A DNA stretch of 32,744 nucleotides from Rhodobacterales bacterium (GCA_025362795.1 JANYFE010000052.1:1-32744), one strand, 5' to 3'. Positions 14,870 through 23,933 are shown, counted from the first letter of the stretch. The notes: a model not told the origin generated them from the sequence alone. Made by a program: numbers and translations.

Positions 14870-14905
14870 CGGAAGAAAGACGGGTTCAAGACAGCCCTTC
14901 CCGTC
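14870..14905 (-). terminator. Possible terminator after moeB
   Basis: On the minus strand GACGGG (14905-14900) pairs with CCCGTC (14884-14879) across a 15-base loop and is followed by TTTCTT. It lies 13 bases past the stop of the coaBC-dut-moeB run. The long loop and short stem make this tentative. Confidence 0.35.
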
Positions 14906-14917
14906 CAAATTTCCCGG

Positions 14918-15949
14918 TTAACCCGCCGACCGCACCCCACAAACCGCACAATCCGCCCGCTTTTCGATCCCGATCACCCGGGTCTCCGCATACAGCGCGT
15001 CGTGGATCAGCAACCGCCCCCGCAGCCCCTGCCCCGCCCCGGTGATATGCTTCACCGCTTCCATCGCCATCATCGCGCCGATGACCCCCGGCAATGGTGC
15101 GGCAACCCCCGCCTCGGCACAGGTAGGCACCATTCCCGGCGCTGGTCTGTCTGGAAAAATACATTCATAACAAGGGGTTCCATGCGCGGGATCAAACACG
15201 CTGATCTGCCCCTCCCACTGCGTGATCGCCCCGGAAATCAGCGGCTTTCCCGCCTTGGTCGCGATCCGGTTCACCAGATACCGCGTGTCAAAATTGTCCG
15301 ACCCATCCAGAACCAAGTCGTAATCCCCGATCAACTCCGCCGTCTCCTCGGTCAGACGACGCAAGTAAGGGCGCACCTCGACAAACCGGTTCAACGCCTT
15401 GATCGCCCGCTCCGCCGAAAACACCTTTGGCATCCCAATACCTTGATCAGTATGAATAATCTGGCGCTGCAAGTTTGACTCGTCCACGCTGTCATCATCG
15501 ACAATCCCGATGACCCCAACCCCCGCCGCCGCCAGATACAACAACGCCGGCGACCCCAATCCCCCCGCCCCGATCACCAGAACCTTGGCCGACTTCAACG
15601 CCTTCTGCCCCGGCCCGCCAATCTCCCGCAGCATGATGTGGCGCGCATAGCGGTCCAGTTCCGCAGCCGAGAATGCCCCCGCCTTGACGACCGGACGGTC
15701 TGACACTTTCACCCGTGATTTCAATCTCTTGACAAAACTGGCATACCCGAAAATCCCGGCCCCGATCAGGCTCAAAACCACCCAGTCCCGCGCCTCGCCG
15801 CTAAAGGGCGTGCCCTTGGGAAGCAGCAGAAACCCCAGCAGAACCGCAAACCAAACCGCCCCAATCGCGAGCCAGCGCTGCCGGTGCGGCGTTCCCAACA
15901 CCCACCCCAGCACCCAAAGCGCCCCGCACAGGACAAGTGCCAGCGTCAT
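14918..15949 (-). CDS. moeB: HesA/MoeB/ThiF family adenylyltransferase with N-terminal membrane segments
   Basis: This protein has 343 residues. Residues ~95-343 are an E1-like adenylyltransferase that activates the C-terminus of a ubiquitin-like sulfur carrier (MoaD or ThiS). Visible motifs are GAGGLGSP (127-134) for ATP, ESNLQRQ (157-163) with the catalytic Arg, and two zinc Cys pairs, CYEC and the C-terminal CAVC. There is no rhodanese domain. Residues 1 to about 75 add three hydrophobic segments (about 1-19, 24-43, 57-73), absent from E. coli MoeB, which would place the enzyme at the inner membrane. The start overlaps the dut stop by four bases (ATGA), giving translational coupling. Whether it serves molybdopterin, thiamin or both is not decided by the sequence. 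Confidence 0.87.
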   Translation of the reverse strand: MTLALVLCGALWVLGWVLGTPHRQRWLAIGAVWFAVLLGFLLLPKGTPFSGEARDWVVLSLIGAGIFGYASFVKRLKSRVKVSDRPVVKAGAFSAAELDRYARHIMLREIGGPGQKALKSAKVLVIGAGGLGSPALLYLAAAGVGVIGIVDDDSVDESNLQRQIIHTDQGIGMPKVFSAERAIKALNRFVEVRPYLRRLTEETAELIGDYDLVLDGSDNFDTRYLVNRIATKAGKPLISGAITQWEGQISVFDPAHGTPCYECIFPDRPAPGMVPTCAEAGVAAPLPGVIGAMMAMEAVKHITGAGQGLRGRLLIHDALYAETRVIGIEKRADCAVCGVRSAG

Positions 15950-16413
15950 GCCTTGCCCGTAGAGCCAAAGCCGCCCGCGCCCCGGTCCGTTTCACCCAAT
16001 ATATCAACCACTTGAAACCCCGCCTGCACCACCGGTGCCACCACCGCTTGCGCAATCCGGTCGCCGTGTTGAATGGTATATGGCTCGGTCCCCAGATTGA
16101 CCAACGCCACGCCCAACGGCCCGCGATAATCCGAATCAATCGTGCCCGGCGTGTTCGGCAGGGTGATTCCAAACGTCACCGCCAACCCGGACCGCGGACG
16201 GATTTGCATCTCGTAACCCACGGGAATCTCTACCCTAATCCCCGTCGGAATAACCGCTCGCCGCATCGGCTCCAGCGTCAATCCAACCTGACGGTCCTCG
16301 GGCATCAGGTTCGCGCGAATGTCCGCCCCCGCCGCCCCCGCTGTCTCGTACCCCGGCAAAGGCAGCGAACGATCTGCCCAGTCCTCCCAGACCACTTTCA
16401 CAACCAAAGTCAC
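15946..16413 (-). CDS. dut: dUTP diphosphatase
   Basis: This enzyme has 155 residues and all five dUTPase motifs in order: AGADIRA (28-34), PRSGL (73-77), GTIDSDYRG (90-98) with the catalytic Asp, GDRIAQ (117-122) and the C-terminal arm [10 protein letters not shown] (144-153). The trimer hydrolyses dUTP to dUMP and pyrophosphate, keeping uracil out of DNA and feeding dTMP synthesis. It sits between coaBC and moeB with four-base ATGA overlaps at both ends, so the three are one translationally coupled operon. The coaBC-dut pairing is common in proteobacteria. Confidence 0.97.
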   Translation of the reverse strand: MTLVVKVVWEDWADRSLPLPGYETAGAAGADIRANLMPEDRQVGLTLEPMRRAVIPTGIRVEIPVGYEMQIRPRSGLAVTFGITLPNTPGTIDSDYRGPLGVALVNLGTEPYTIQHGDRIAQAVVAPVVQAGFQVVDILGETDRGAGGFGSTGKA

Positions 16414-17603
16414 TGCAGCGCCTCCGCGATCCTGGCCGCCAACCGCCGCCCCACCTCGTCCTTGCTGACCCGCGGCCAGGTCTCGGCCCCCGCTTTCGAC
16501 ATCAGCGTCACCGCGTTTTCCGATCCACCCATAATGCCGGTTCCGACCGAAACGTCATTGGCCACTATCCAGTCACAGCCCTTCCGCGCCAGCTTGGCTT
16601 GCGCGTTCGCCAACAGATCATCCGTCTCTGCCGCAAATCCGATCACCAACTTTGGCCGGTTTGCTGCATGCGAAACTCTCGCTAAAATATCAGTGTTTTC
16701 AGTGAATTGCAAAGCTGGCATCTGCCCCGACCCGTCCTTCTTGACCTTCGACGCACTCGCATTTGCCACCCGCCAATCCGCCACTGCCGCCGCAAACACC
16801 GCGGCATCCGCTGGCAAGGCTGCCTCGGCAGCCGCCAGCATTTCCGCCGCCGTCTCCACCCGTACAACCGTCACGCCCGAAGGCGGCGCAACTCTGGCCG
16901 GCCCAGTGACGAATGTAACCCTCGCCCCCAGATCACGCAGCGCCGCAGCAATCGCCGTGCCCTGCGCACCGGACGACCGATTGGCGATATAGCGGACCGG
17001 ATCAATCGGTTCCTGCGTCGGACCCGATGTCACCAGCACATGCCGACCCGCCATCGGCCCTTCGGTTAACATCGTTTCAACCATTGCCAGGATAGTCTCG
17101 GGTTCAGACACCCGCCCCGGCCCGTATTCGCCACACGCCATCTCGCCCTCATCCGGCCCGACGAACAAAATACCATCCGCGCGCAACTGCGCGATATTCC
17201 GTTGCGTCGCCGGATGATTCCACATTCGCACATTCATCGCCGGGGCGATCAGCACACGCTTATCCGTCGCCAACAGCAGCGTTGACGCCAAATCTTCCGC
17301 CCGCCCGGCAACCATCTTCGCCATCAGATCCGCGGTCGCCGGGGCCACCACGACCAAATCAGCCACGCGAGACAGCTGGATATGGCCCATCTCGGCCTCG
17401 TCGGTCAGGTCGAACAGGCTGGAATAAACTTTCTCACCCGCCAAAGCAGATACCGACAATGCTGTTATAAACTCTGCCCCACCGGCCGTCAGAACTGGCG
17501 TCACTGCGGCGCCAGCCTTCTTCAGCAATCTGATAAGGGACAAAGACTTATAGGCAGCTATCCCCCCGCCGATCACAAGAAGAATGCGTTTTTCGGATAG
17601 CAT
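16410..17603 (-). CDS. coaBC: Bifunctional phosphopantothenoylcysteine decarboxylase / phosphopantothenate--cysteine ligase
   Basis: This protein of 397 residues has the usual two-domain layout. The N-terminal CoaC flavoprotein has the catalytic His74 (EMGHIQL), the NHPATQ segment (129-134) and active-site Cys157 ([10 protein letters not shown]). The C-terminal CoaB ligase starts around 188 with [18 protein letters not shown]. Together they convert phosphopantothenate and cysteine to phosphopantetheine in CoA synthesis. The frame opens to 17666, but the ATG at 17601-17603 has AGGAG eight bases upstream and starts the family's [19 protein letters not shown]. An inverted repeat lies directly upstream of the ribosome site. 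It is the first gene of coaBC-dut-moeB. Confidence 0.96.
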   Translation of the reverse strand: MLSEKRILLVIGGGIAAYKSLSLIRLLKKAGAAVTPVLTAGGAEFITALSVSALAGEKVYSSLFDLTDEAEMGHIQLSRVADLVVVAPATADLMAKMVAGRAEDLASTLLLATDKRVLIAPAMNVRMWNHPATQRNIAQLRADGILFVGPDEGEMACGEYGPGRVSEPETILAMVETMLTEGPMAGRHVLVTSGPTQEPIDPVRYIANRSSGAQGTAIAAALRDLGARVTFVTGPARVAPPSGVTVVRVETAAEMLAAAEAALPADAAVFAAAVADWRVANASASKVKKDGSGQMPALQFTENTDILARVSHAANRPKLVIGFAAETDDLLANAQAKLARKGCDWIVANDVSVGTGIMGGSENAVTLMSKAGAETWPRVSKDEVGRRLAARIAEALQ

Positions 17604-17615
17604 GGGTTTGCTCCT

Positions 17616-17649
17616 GCCCCCTAACGGGGTTGCCAGCAAACTAGGGGGC
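17616..17649 (-). promoter_or_regulatory. Inverted repeat in the coaBC leader
   Basis: GCCCCCTA (17616-17623) and TAGGGGGC (17642-17649) are perfect complements separated by 18 bases. On the coding strand the second arm ends one base before the AGGAG ribosome site of coaBC. It could be the 3' stem of the upstream rpoH transcript or a structure affecting coaBC translation. No U-run follows. Confidence 0.45.
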
Positions 17650-17675
17650 CGCCATGTTGAACTCAAGGGCCGCTG

Positions 17676-18554
17676 TCAACTCAAGAAGTGCCCCAGCTTG
17701 GCCCCGTCTGCCTCAAGTGACCGGCGCAGCTTGCCATAGGCTGCCGCTTCCAACTGCCGGATACGCTCTTTCGACAAATGCAACTCCTGCCCAAGCGACT
17801 CCAGCGTGCGCGGCTGTTCTACCAACTGCCGCTCTCGGACGATAAGGCGTTCCCTATCGCTCAAACCCTGCAGCGCCTTGCCCAAGCGTCCGCGCAGCGA
17901 AGCACCATCGTGCTTGCTTTCAAACAATTCGGCCGCCTGCACACCTTCGTCTTCCAGAACGTCAATCCATTCACGGCCATCTTCATCCGACGCCTGCGTG
18001 GCGTTCAGCGAAGCGTCCGACCCCGCCAGTCGCCCTTCCATCATCGCGACCTCCGCGAGTGAAACGCCCAGTTCCACTGCGACGGCCACGCGCAATCCGT
18101 CCGCCGCAAGCGTCTCGCCCCGCGCCTCAGCCTCGCGACGCAACTTGGCCTCGACCCGCCGCAGATTGAAAAACAACGATTTTTGTGCCGTGGTCGAACC
18201 CGTCCGCACCAAGGACCAGTTGCGCATCACATAGTCTTGCAGTTGTGCCTTGATCCACCACATCGCATATGTCGAAAACCGTACCCCGCGTTCCGGGTCG
18301 AACTTCTCTGCTGCTTTCATCAGCCCGATCGCCGCTTCCTGCGTCAGGTCGTTCATCGAAGCCCCATAGCGCCGAAACTTCGCCGCCATCGAAATTGCCA
18401 GCCGCATGTAGGCCGTTACAAGCCGATGCAGCGCGGCCTTGTCGCCATGGTCGCGCCACGCACGTGCCAAAGCCTTTTCGCTGTCGGCATCCAGCAGTTC
18501 TGCCTTCCGTGCTTGGCGGGGCAGGATTTGGTCAGTATATCCATCAAGTGCCAT
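17676..18554 (-). CDS. rpoH: RNA polymerase heat-shock-type sigma factor (RpoHII-like)
   Basis: This sigma-32-class factor has 292 residues. Region 2 contains DLTQEAAIGLMKAAEKFDP and FSTYAMWWIKAQLQDYV. The RpoH box is QKSLFFNL (124-131), diagnostic for RpoH. Region 4 ends LSKERIRQLEAAAYGKLR. Rhodobacterales carry two RpoH proteins; the divergent N-terminus, RpoH-box context and neighbourhood suggest RpoHII, the singlet-oxygen/oxidative-stress one. The frame extends seven codons upstream, but the ATG at 18552-18554 has GGGGGAG in front. A TGATCC-N18-TATCAA element upstream (18594-18623) looks like an RpoE-type promoter, which would match the known RpoE-to-RpoHII cascade. The assignment to paralogue II rather than I is inferred. 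Confidence 0.92.
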   Translation of the reverse strand: MALDGYTDQILPRQARKAELLDADSEKALARAWRDHGDKAALHRLVTAYMRLAISMAAKFRRYGASMNDLTQEAAIGLMKAAEKFDPERGVRFSTYAMWWIKAQLQDYVMRNWSLVRTGSTTAQKSLFFNLRRVEAKLRREAEARGETLAADGLRVAVAVELGVSLAEVAMMEGRLAGSDASLNATQASDEDGREWIDVLEDEGVQAAELFESKHDGASLRGRLGKALQGLSDRERLIVRERQLVEQPRTLESLGQELHLSKERIRQLEAAAYGKLRRSLEADGAKLGHFLS

Positions 18555-18593
18555 TTTCTCCCCCAGACACCGCAATCTCAGCGCGGTCTAATT

Positions 18594-18623
18594 TTGATAC
18601 GCAGCAAGGCTATGATCGGATCA
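18594..18623 (-). promoter_or_regulatory. Putative sigmaE (RpoE)-type promoter for rpoH
   Basis: On the minus strand TGATCC (18623-18618) is followed after 18 bases by TATCAA (18599-18594), and the rpoH ATG is 39 bases further on. TGATCC is the -35 element of the RpoE-ChrR regulon of Rhodobacter, in which rpoHII is a direct target. The -35 box lies inside the first codons of the divergent cobU. This was read by eye; spacing and -10 fit are approximate. Confidence 0.5.
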
Positions 18624-19163
18624 CCCGCCCCAGGAAAGAAACTACCCGCTCTGAGCCTCGTGTTAGGTGGCGCCCGGTCAGGCAAATCACGCCTCGCGGA
18701 AGAACTCGCCAGCGCCGCTAAAGTTCCCCGTCACTACATTGCCACGGCCGAGGCAGGGGATGAAGAAATGGGCGTCCGCATAGCGCAACACCAAAAGGAT
18801 CGAGGGCCTGACTGGACCACTTGGACCGCGCCGCGGGATGTGACGCTTGTTCTGGCCAAAATCCCGCCTAATCAGGTTGTTTTGCTGGACTGCGCGACCC
18901 TTTGGCTAACCAATCACATGCTGGCAAAAGCAGACATTGCCGCCGAAACAGCCTCCCTGCTGACCGCGCTGGCTAGATGCGCCTCGCCCGTCGTGGTGGT
19001 ATCTAACGAAGTCGGCTGGGGGATCGTCCCTGAAAATGGTCTGGCTCGCGCCTTTCGGGATCATCAAGGGCGGCTCAATCAGCTTATTGCAGCGCAGGCC
19101 GATTTGGTGCTGGGCGTGATGGCCGGCCTGCCGATGATTTTGAAAGGTGCGATGCCGACCTGA
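18612..19163 (+). CDS. cobU: Adenosylcobinamide kinase / adenosylcobinamide-phosphate guanylyltransferase
   Basis: This enzyme has 183 residues, the normal size for CobU/CobP. The P-loop GGARSGKS is at 19-26, followed by HYIATAE and the nucleotidylated histidine, most likely His60 in RIAQHQKDR. VVVVSNEVGWGIVPEN is the conserved C-terminal segment. It phosphorylates adenosylcobinamide and then attaches GMP, the step before lower-ligand joining in cobalamin synthesis and salvage. The ATG at 18612 is chosen as the closest start to the P-loop; the ribosome site is weak (CAAGG). It is divergent from rpoH, whose predicted -35 box overlaps its first codons. No other cobalamin gene is nearby. Confidence 0.93.
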   Translation: MIGSPAPGKKLPALSLVLGGARSGKSRLAEELASAAKVPRHYIATAEAGDEEMGVRIAQHQKDRGPDWTTWTAPRDVTLVLAKIPPNQVVLLDCATLWLTNHMLAKADIAAETASLLTALARCASPVVVVSNEVGWGIVPENGLARAFRDHQGRLNQLIAAQADLVLGVMAGLPMILKGAMPT

Positions 19164-19261
19164 AGCTTCATCACGATCGTTGATCTTTCGCCCCACAATT
19201 CGCGACTGGTCGGTCAGGCGATTTCTACTTAGCTTGACTTCAAAACCAAAAGGAATGCCCC

Positions 19262-20131
19262 ATGCCTTACGACCTCGTTATCGGCGATCGCGCGTATTCC
19301 AGTTGGTCGCTGCGTGGCTGGCTTTTGTTTGACGCGTTCGGAATCCCCGTCAAAACCCTCTCGGTGCGACTTTATACTGAGGAATTACCCAACCTTCTCA
19401 AGGGCTACTTCCCGGCAAAAACCGCCCCGACCATGCGCACGGCCGAAGGCGTCGTTGTCCCAGAAACGATCGCCATTGCCGAGGAACTCGCGTCTCGCCA
19501 CCCTGCTGCGGGCATTTGGCCAAAGGACACCAAAGCCCGCGCAGTGGCCCGCGTGCTGGCCGCCGAAATGCACGCCGGGTTTTCTGCGCTCCGCGACCAT
19601 TGCCCGATGAACCTGCGGGTCAGTTACGCAGACTGTGCGCCGTCAGACGCCGTCCTTTCTGACCTCAAGCGTCTGGAGTTGCTATGGAAATGGGCGAAAG
19701 ATCAAACTGGATCGCAAACTTGGCTCTGCGGTGATTACTCTGCCGCTGATGCCTTCTATGCCCCGGTCGCCACCCGCATTGCGTCTTATAACTTGCCCAT
19801 CGGTGCGGCTGCGCAGGCCTATGTGCACGCACATCTGTCTCACCCTTCCTTCCGGAAATGGCGGGCAATGGGCATGGTTGATGGGGCCGATCAAGATTTC
19901 TACCGTCGCGACTACCCTCGCCGCGTCTGGCCCGGCCCAACACCGTTGCGTGCAAAAGCTGTTGAAGGAGATGAGTCGGAAAACTCCGCGTGCCCTTATT
20001 CCGGCAAACCCGTGACACATGTCCTGGAATTGGATAACCGTCGTTTCGGCTTTTGCAACGCTTTCTGCCGCGACAAAACCGTCGCCGACCCAGAAGCCTG
20101 GCCAAAATTTATGGCTCTTTACCAGTCGTAA
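19262..20131 (+). CDS. Glutathione S-transferase with Cys-rich C-terminal extension
   Basis: This protein has 289 residues. The thioredoxin-fold N-terminus has YSSWSLRGWLL (about 12-22), the Ser-type active-site signature, and PET (about 68-70) for glutathione binding. The helical domain contains WLCGDYSAADAFYAPV. Beyond the usual ~225 residues, a tail of about 46 residues begins CPYSGKPVTHVLEL and contains FCNAFCRDKT, giving Cys244, Cys265 and Cys269. This resembles a small metal-binding knuckle of the YHS/TRASH kind. The ATG has AAGGAA seven bases before it. The substrate is unknown. The gene stands between cobU and comM without overlap; gshB, which makes its cofactor, is 2.4 kb downstream. 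Confidence 0.85.
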   Translation: MPYDLVIGDRAYSSWSLRGWLLFDAFGIPVKTLSVRLYTEELPNLLKGYFPAKTAPTMRTAEGVVVPETIAIAEELASRHPAAGIWPKDTKARAVARVLAAEMHAGFSALRDHCPMNLRVSYADCAPSDAVLSDLKRLELLWKWAKDQTGSQTWLCGDYSAADAFYAPVATRIASYNLPIGAAAQAYVHAHLSHPSFRKWRAMGMVDGADQDFYRRDYPRRVWPGPTPLRAKAVEGDESENSACPYSGKPVTHVLELDNRRFGFCNAFCRDKTVADPEAWPKFMALYQS

Positions 20132-20150
20132 ACCTTTTCCTCGTTATCCG

Positions 20151-20165
20151 TTAACCAAGGTAAAC
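20151..20165 (+). promoter_or_regulatory. Possible CtrA-like site upstream of comM
   Basis: TTAACCAAGGTAAAC lies 11 bases before the comM ATG. One half matches TTAA exactly and the other (AAAC, consensus TTAA or TTAAC) only partly, with the correct spacing of seven. CtrA control of comM and other uptake genes is known in some Rhodobacterales. This is a weak sequence match. Confidence 0.25.
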
Positions 20166-20176
20166 GGGAGCAGGCT

Positions 20177-21691
20177 ATGGTTGCGCTGGCCTACACAGTC
20201 GCCTTCGAGGGCGTAGAGGCGCGGATTGTCGAAGTGCAGTGCGCGATCTCACCGGGCATGCCCAATTTTTCACTTGTCGGCTTACCCGACAAAGCAGTTT
20301 CCGAGGCCCGCGAACGCGTCCGTGCGGCCCTCTCGTCAATGGCCATCGCTTTGCCGTCCAAGCGAATAACAGTCAACTTATCGCCCGCAGATTTGCCCAA
20401 GGAAGGATCGCATTTCGACCTGCCGATTGCCCTCGCTGTCCTCGCCGCGTTGGAAATAATCCCGCAAGACGCAGTTGCCTCAACGGTTGCCTTGGGCGAA
20501 CTGTCCCTTGATGGCCGCCTGATCCCGGTTATCGGCGCCCTCCCGGCCGCTATGGCCGCTGCAGAGCAAGGTCGTTCGCTTTTATGTCCAAAGGCCTGCG
20601 GGGCGGAAGCCGCGTGGGTTGGTGCCACCCAAGTTCTTGCCGCCAATTCTTTGGATGAGGTGGTGCGCCACTTCACCGGCCAGACTTCCCTTACTGCCGC
20701 CGAGGCCGGCGAAGTCGTCACCGCGCCGGTTGCCCGCGACATGCGCGACGTAAAAGGTCAGGAACGCGCCAAACGCGGCCTTGAAATTGCCGCCGCCGGT
20801 CGCCACCACATGCTCATGGTGGGCTCCCCCGGCTCCGGAAAATCCATGCTAGCAGCCCGCCTGCCCGGAATTCTGCCGCCGCTTTCCGCCATCGAGGCCT
20901 TGGAAACCTCGATGATTCACTCCCTTGCCGGTTTGCTCAGCGAAGGCGGCATTTCCCGCTCAAGGCCATTCCGCGAACCCCATCACACCGCCTCAATGGC
21001 CGCGATTGTGGGCGGCGGGAAAGGGGCCAAACCCGGCGAAGTCAGCCTGGCACACAACGGCGTTCTTTTCATGGACGAATTTCCCGAATTCCCGCGTGCC
21101 GTCCTGGAAACCCTGCGCCAGCCGATCGAAACCGGCGACATCGTAGTCGCCCGCGCCAATGCCCACATACGTTATCCCTGCCGTTTCTTGTTGGTCGCAG
21201 CTGCCAACCCCTGCAAATGCGGCCATATGACCGACCCTGCGCGTGCCTGTGCCCGCGTACCCATCTGTGGCGAGGATTACCTGGGACGCATCTCGGGCCC
21301 GCTGATGGATCGATTTGACCTGCGCGTCGAAGTGCCCCCTGTCGCCTATACCGACCTAGACCTGCCTGCCTCGGGAGATACTTCTGCGACCGTCGCAGCC
21401 CGTGTCCTGGCTGCCCGGAACATTCAGCGGGTGCGCTTTGCCCATCAGCCCAACATGCGCGTGAATGCCGATGCCGAAGGTGCCGCGTTGGAAGAGATCG
21501 CCACCCCAGACACCGAAAGCCGTGACCTTCTGGCGCGGGTCGCAGAACGATTCGGCCTGTCTGCCAGAGGTTATCATCGTGTCTTGCGCGTCGCGCGCAC
21601 GATTGCCGATCTGGACGGCTCCGCCGCTGTCCGCCGCCCCCATGTGGCAGAAGCAGTCAGCTATCGTTTGGCTGTTGGGTCGAAGAGTTGA
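20177..21691 (+). CDS. comM: YifB-family Mg chelatase-like AAA ATPase (ComM)
   Basis: This protein has 504 residues, close to ComM of other proteobacteria (about 506). Order: a Lon-protease-like N-terminal domain without the catalytic dyad being evident, the P-loop GSPGSGKS (216-223), Walker B LFMDEFPEF, the zinc-like Cys stretch PCKCGHMTDPARACARVP, and a C-terminal Mg-chelatase domain with RVLRVARTIADLDG. ComM is a hexameric helicase that promotes branch migration of incoming DNA during natural transformation. The ATG has GGGAGCAGGC upstream. Its 3' end overlaps the convergent hydrolase gene by 35 bases. Confidence 0.95.
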   Translation: MVALAYTVAFEGVEARIVEVQCAISPGMPNFSLVGLPDKAVSEARERVRAALSSMAIALPSKRITVNLSPADLPKEGSHFDLPIALAVLAALEIIPQDAVASTVALGELSLDGRLIPVIGALPAAMAAAEQGRSLLCPKACGAEAAWVGATQVLAANSLDEVVRHFTGQTSLTAAEAGEVVTAPVARDMRDVKGQERAKRGLEIAAAGRHHMLMVGSPGSGKSMLAARLPGILPPLSAIEALETSMIHSLAGLLSEGGISRSRPFREPHHTASMAAIVGGGKGAKPGEVSLAHNGVLFMDEFPEFPRAVLETLRQPIETGDIVVARANAHIRYPCRFLLVAAANPCKCGHMTDPARACARVPICGEDYLGRISGPLMDRFDLRVEVPPVAYTDLDLPASGDTSATVAARVLAARNIQRVRFAHQPNMRVNADAEGAALEEIATPDTESRDLLARVAERFGLSARGYHRVLRVARTIADLDGSAAVRRPHVAEAVSYRLAVGSKS

Positions 21692-22574
21692 CAAGTCCTG
21701 CTATGAAACCCGCCACTTCCAGCAAGGCTGCTCTCGCCTCTGGCAAATACCCATCAGCCATTTGCCAAACATGTGGACAGTCCTGCCATTCGCGCAACGC
21801 CACCTCGCCGCCTGCCCTGCGCAGGACCTCTGCCATCCGCCGACTGTCATCAAGCAGGATTTCTGTGTTCCCCACCTGGATCAGCACTGGTGGCGGGCAG
21901 GTAAACCGCGCGTATAGCGGCGACAGCCGCGGGTCATCGGCATGCAGACCACCCCGCACAAGATCGACCGTTGGCTGCATCCGCTCTGCCGGAATGAACA
22001 CATCCCGCGCCGCATTTCGCACCAGGCTTTTCCCAGTCAACGCCAGATCGGTCCAAGGCGAAAATGCAAACAGGCCTGCGGGATGCAAGCACCGGTGACA
22101 AAGATCCGCCAGCAAGGCCAACGCCAGCCCGCCCCCTGCGCTGTCGCCCGCCAAAATGATCCGATCCGGCCGATAGCCCTTGCGGATCAGGCTGGCATGG
22201 GCCGCCCCTGCATCTTCGAATGCTGCCGGCGCAGGATGCTCCGGCGCCAGCCGATAGACCGGTGCCACAACCTGCAACCCGGTCAACTTGGCAATTCTCG
22301 CCATCAACGCCAGATGGGTCAGCGGGCTGCCCGTCGCATAGGCGCCGCCATGCAAATACAAAATGACCCAATCACTTGTGCTGCGCCGCACTGAAACCCA
22401 ATGCAGCGGCACCGGGCCGGGGTCTTCCAGATGTAGCACAAATGGCGGCATACGAAACAGGCGGGCCACCCGAAAAAAACCCAAACGCGACGCCACCGGA
22501 TCGTCCGCCTTTACCAGACCCGGACGCGCGAGCCAACGCAAACCCAGGTTCAGCAGGCGCAGCCGAAAACTCAC
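21657..22574 (-). CDS. Alpha/beta hydrolase (HSL/acetyl-esterase family)
   Basis: This protein has 305 residues. The oxyanion motif HGGAY is at 75-79 and the nucleophile elbow GDSAGG places Ser145 as the catalytic serine. The acid is probably in EILLDD and the base in CPHVWQM near the C-terminus. These mark the hormone-sensitive-lipase-like esterase family, which cleaves short-chain esters. There is no signal peptide, so it is cytosolic. Its start overlaps the gshB stop by four bases (ATGA), so it is the last gene of rsmI... no overlap links it to rsmI directly, but rsmI, yraN and gshB precede it on the same strand. The natural substrate is unknown. Confidence 0.87.
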   Translation of the reverse strand: MSFRLRLLNLGLRWLARPGLVKADDPVASRLGFFRVARLFRMPPFVLHLEDPGPVPLHWVSVRRSTSDWVILYLHGGAYATGSPLTHLALMARIAKLTGLQVVAPVYRLAPEHPAPAAFEDAGAAHASLIRKGYRPDRIILAGDSAGGGLALALLADLCHRCLHPAGLFAFSPWTDLALTGKSLVRNAARDVFIPAERMQPTVDLVRGGLHADDPRLSPLYARFTCPPPVLIQVGNTEILLDDSRRMAEVLRRAGGEVALREWQDCPHVWQMADGYLPEARAALLEVAGFIAGLVNSSTQQPNDS

Positions 22575-23521
22575 AACATGGCGGCGCGTTTCGCCTCGAT
22601 CACCTGCCAGATTCGTTCTGCGGTGTTGGTCCCGTCGAACCTTTCAAGCTCCTGAATCCCCGTAGGCGATGTCACATTGATCTCGGTCAGATAGTCCCCG
22701 ATCACATCGATTCCGACAAAGACCTGACCCTTCTCCTTAAGCGTTGGGCCAATCGCCGCGCAGATCTCAAGATCACGCCGCGTCATGCCAATTTTTTCCG
22801 GTCGCCCGCCAACGTGCATATTCGATCGTGTCTCACCCGCCTGCGGCACCCGATTTATCGCACCGACCGGTTCGCCATCAACCAGAATGATCCGCTTGTC
22901 GCCTTTGGAAACGTCCGGCAGGAATTTCTGCGCGATCAACGGTTCGCGGCTCATCGAGGTGAACAGTTCGTGCAGACTGGAAAGGTTGCGGTCATTGGGG
23001 TCAAGGCGGAACACACCTGCGCCGCCATTGCCGTACAATGGCTTCAAAATAATGTCCCCATGCTTAGCTTTGAAGGCTTTGATCGTAGCCAGGTCGCGGG
23101 CAATCGCAGTCGGCGGGATCAAATCTGGAAACTGCAGCACCAACAGCTTTTCTGGACAGTTGCGAACCCAGAACGGGTCATTGACCACCAGCGTTTTCGG
23201 ATGGATCAGGTCCAGCAAATGGGTCGTGGTGATATAGCCCATGTCGAACGGCGGGTCTTGCCGCAACCAGACCACGTCATAATCCGCCAGATCAACTTCC
23301 GACTCCGTGCCGAAGCTCACATGATTTCCGCGTTCGGCGCGCAGTTCCACCCCATAGCCGCGCGCCACGACCCGGCCCTCGACAAATGCCAGTTTGTCCG
23401 GCGTGTAGAAAAACAGCGAATGCCCGCGCGCTTGCGCCTCCAGCGCGATGCGAAAGGTGCTGTCGGCGTAGATGTTTACCGACCCAATCGGGTCCATCTG
23501 CAAGGCGACTTTCAATGACAT
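22571..23521 (-). CDS. gshB: Glutathione synthetase
   Basis: This ATP-grasp enzyme has 316 residues, the E. coli GshB length. Typical stretches are [17 protein letters not shown] at the N-terminus, [35 protein letters not shown] in the ATP-grasp core and [15 protein letters not shown] near the end. It joins gamma-glutamylcysteine and glycine. An ATG two codons upstream (23527) abuts the GGGAG, so the second ATG (23521), six bases from it, is the likely start. It is coupled to the hydrolase gene by an ATGA overlap. The gap to yraN upstream is 58 bases. Confidence 0.97.
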   Translation of the reverse strand: MSLKVALQMDPIGSVNIYADSTFRIALEAQARGHSLFFYTPDKLAFVEGRVVARGYGVELRAERGNHVSFGTESEVDLADYDVVWLRQDPPFDMGYITTTHLLDLIHPKTLVVNDPFWVRNCPEKLLVLQFPDLIPPTAIARDLATIKAFKAKHGDIILKPLYGNGGAGVFRLDPNDRNLSSLHELFTSMSREPLIAQKFLPDVSKGDKRIILVDGEPVGAINRVPQAGETRSNMHVGGRPEKIGMTRRDLEICAAIGPTLKEKGQVFVGIDVIGDYLTEINVTSPTGIQELERFDGTNTAERIWQVIEAKRAAML

Positions 23522-23579
23522 CTGCATCTCCCGCTGCGTTGCCCCCTAGATGGCGCAGGACTGGTCCAGATGCAATTGA

Positions 23580-23933
23580 TCAGGCGGCAAATGCGTTCTG
23601 CAAAATTTCGATCCGCCCGGCCGAATCGACAAGTGCGACATCGAATCGCACCAAGGTATCTTGCCCCAAAGGCTCGGAACCAATGAATTCCGAGGCCGTC
23701 TGATAGATACGTTCCATCTGGCGCGGCGTCAGGTGTTCTGCCGCCATCGCGTGGGTCTTGCTTTTCTTGACCTCGATAAATACCACCCCGGCCCCATCCC
23801 GTGCGATCAGGTCAATCTCTCCCGCAGTCCCGCGCCAGCGCCGTGCCAATATTTTCTGCCCCTGCCTCGCGTAAAGCTGAGCAACCTGATCCTCTGCCGC
23901 AAGACCTGCGTGGTAGGAAACCCTGCCACTCAT
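23580..23933 (-). CDS. yraN: YraN family (UPF0102) nuclease-like protein
   Basis: This protein has 117 residues, typical for UPF0102. The restriction-endonuclease-like core is visible: GEIDLIARDG followed by VVFIEVKKSK, giving the Asp...Glu-x-Lys pattern of PD-(D/E)XK folds. The cellular role is not established. It is the customary neighbour of rsmI: its start overlaps the rsmI stop by four bases (ATGA), so they are co-translated. Confidence 0.93.
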   Translation of the reverse strand: MSGRVSYHAGLAAEDQVAQLYARQGQKILARRWRGTAGEIDLIARDGAGVVFIEVKKSKTHAMAAEHLTPRQMERIYQTASEFIGSEPLGQDTLVRFDVALVDSAGRIEILQNAFAA

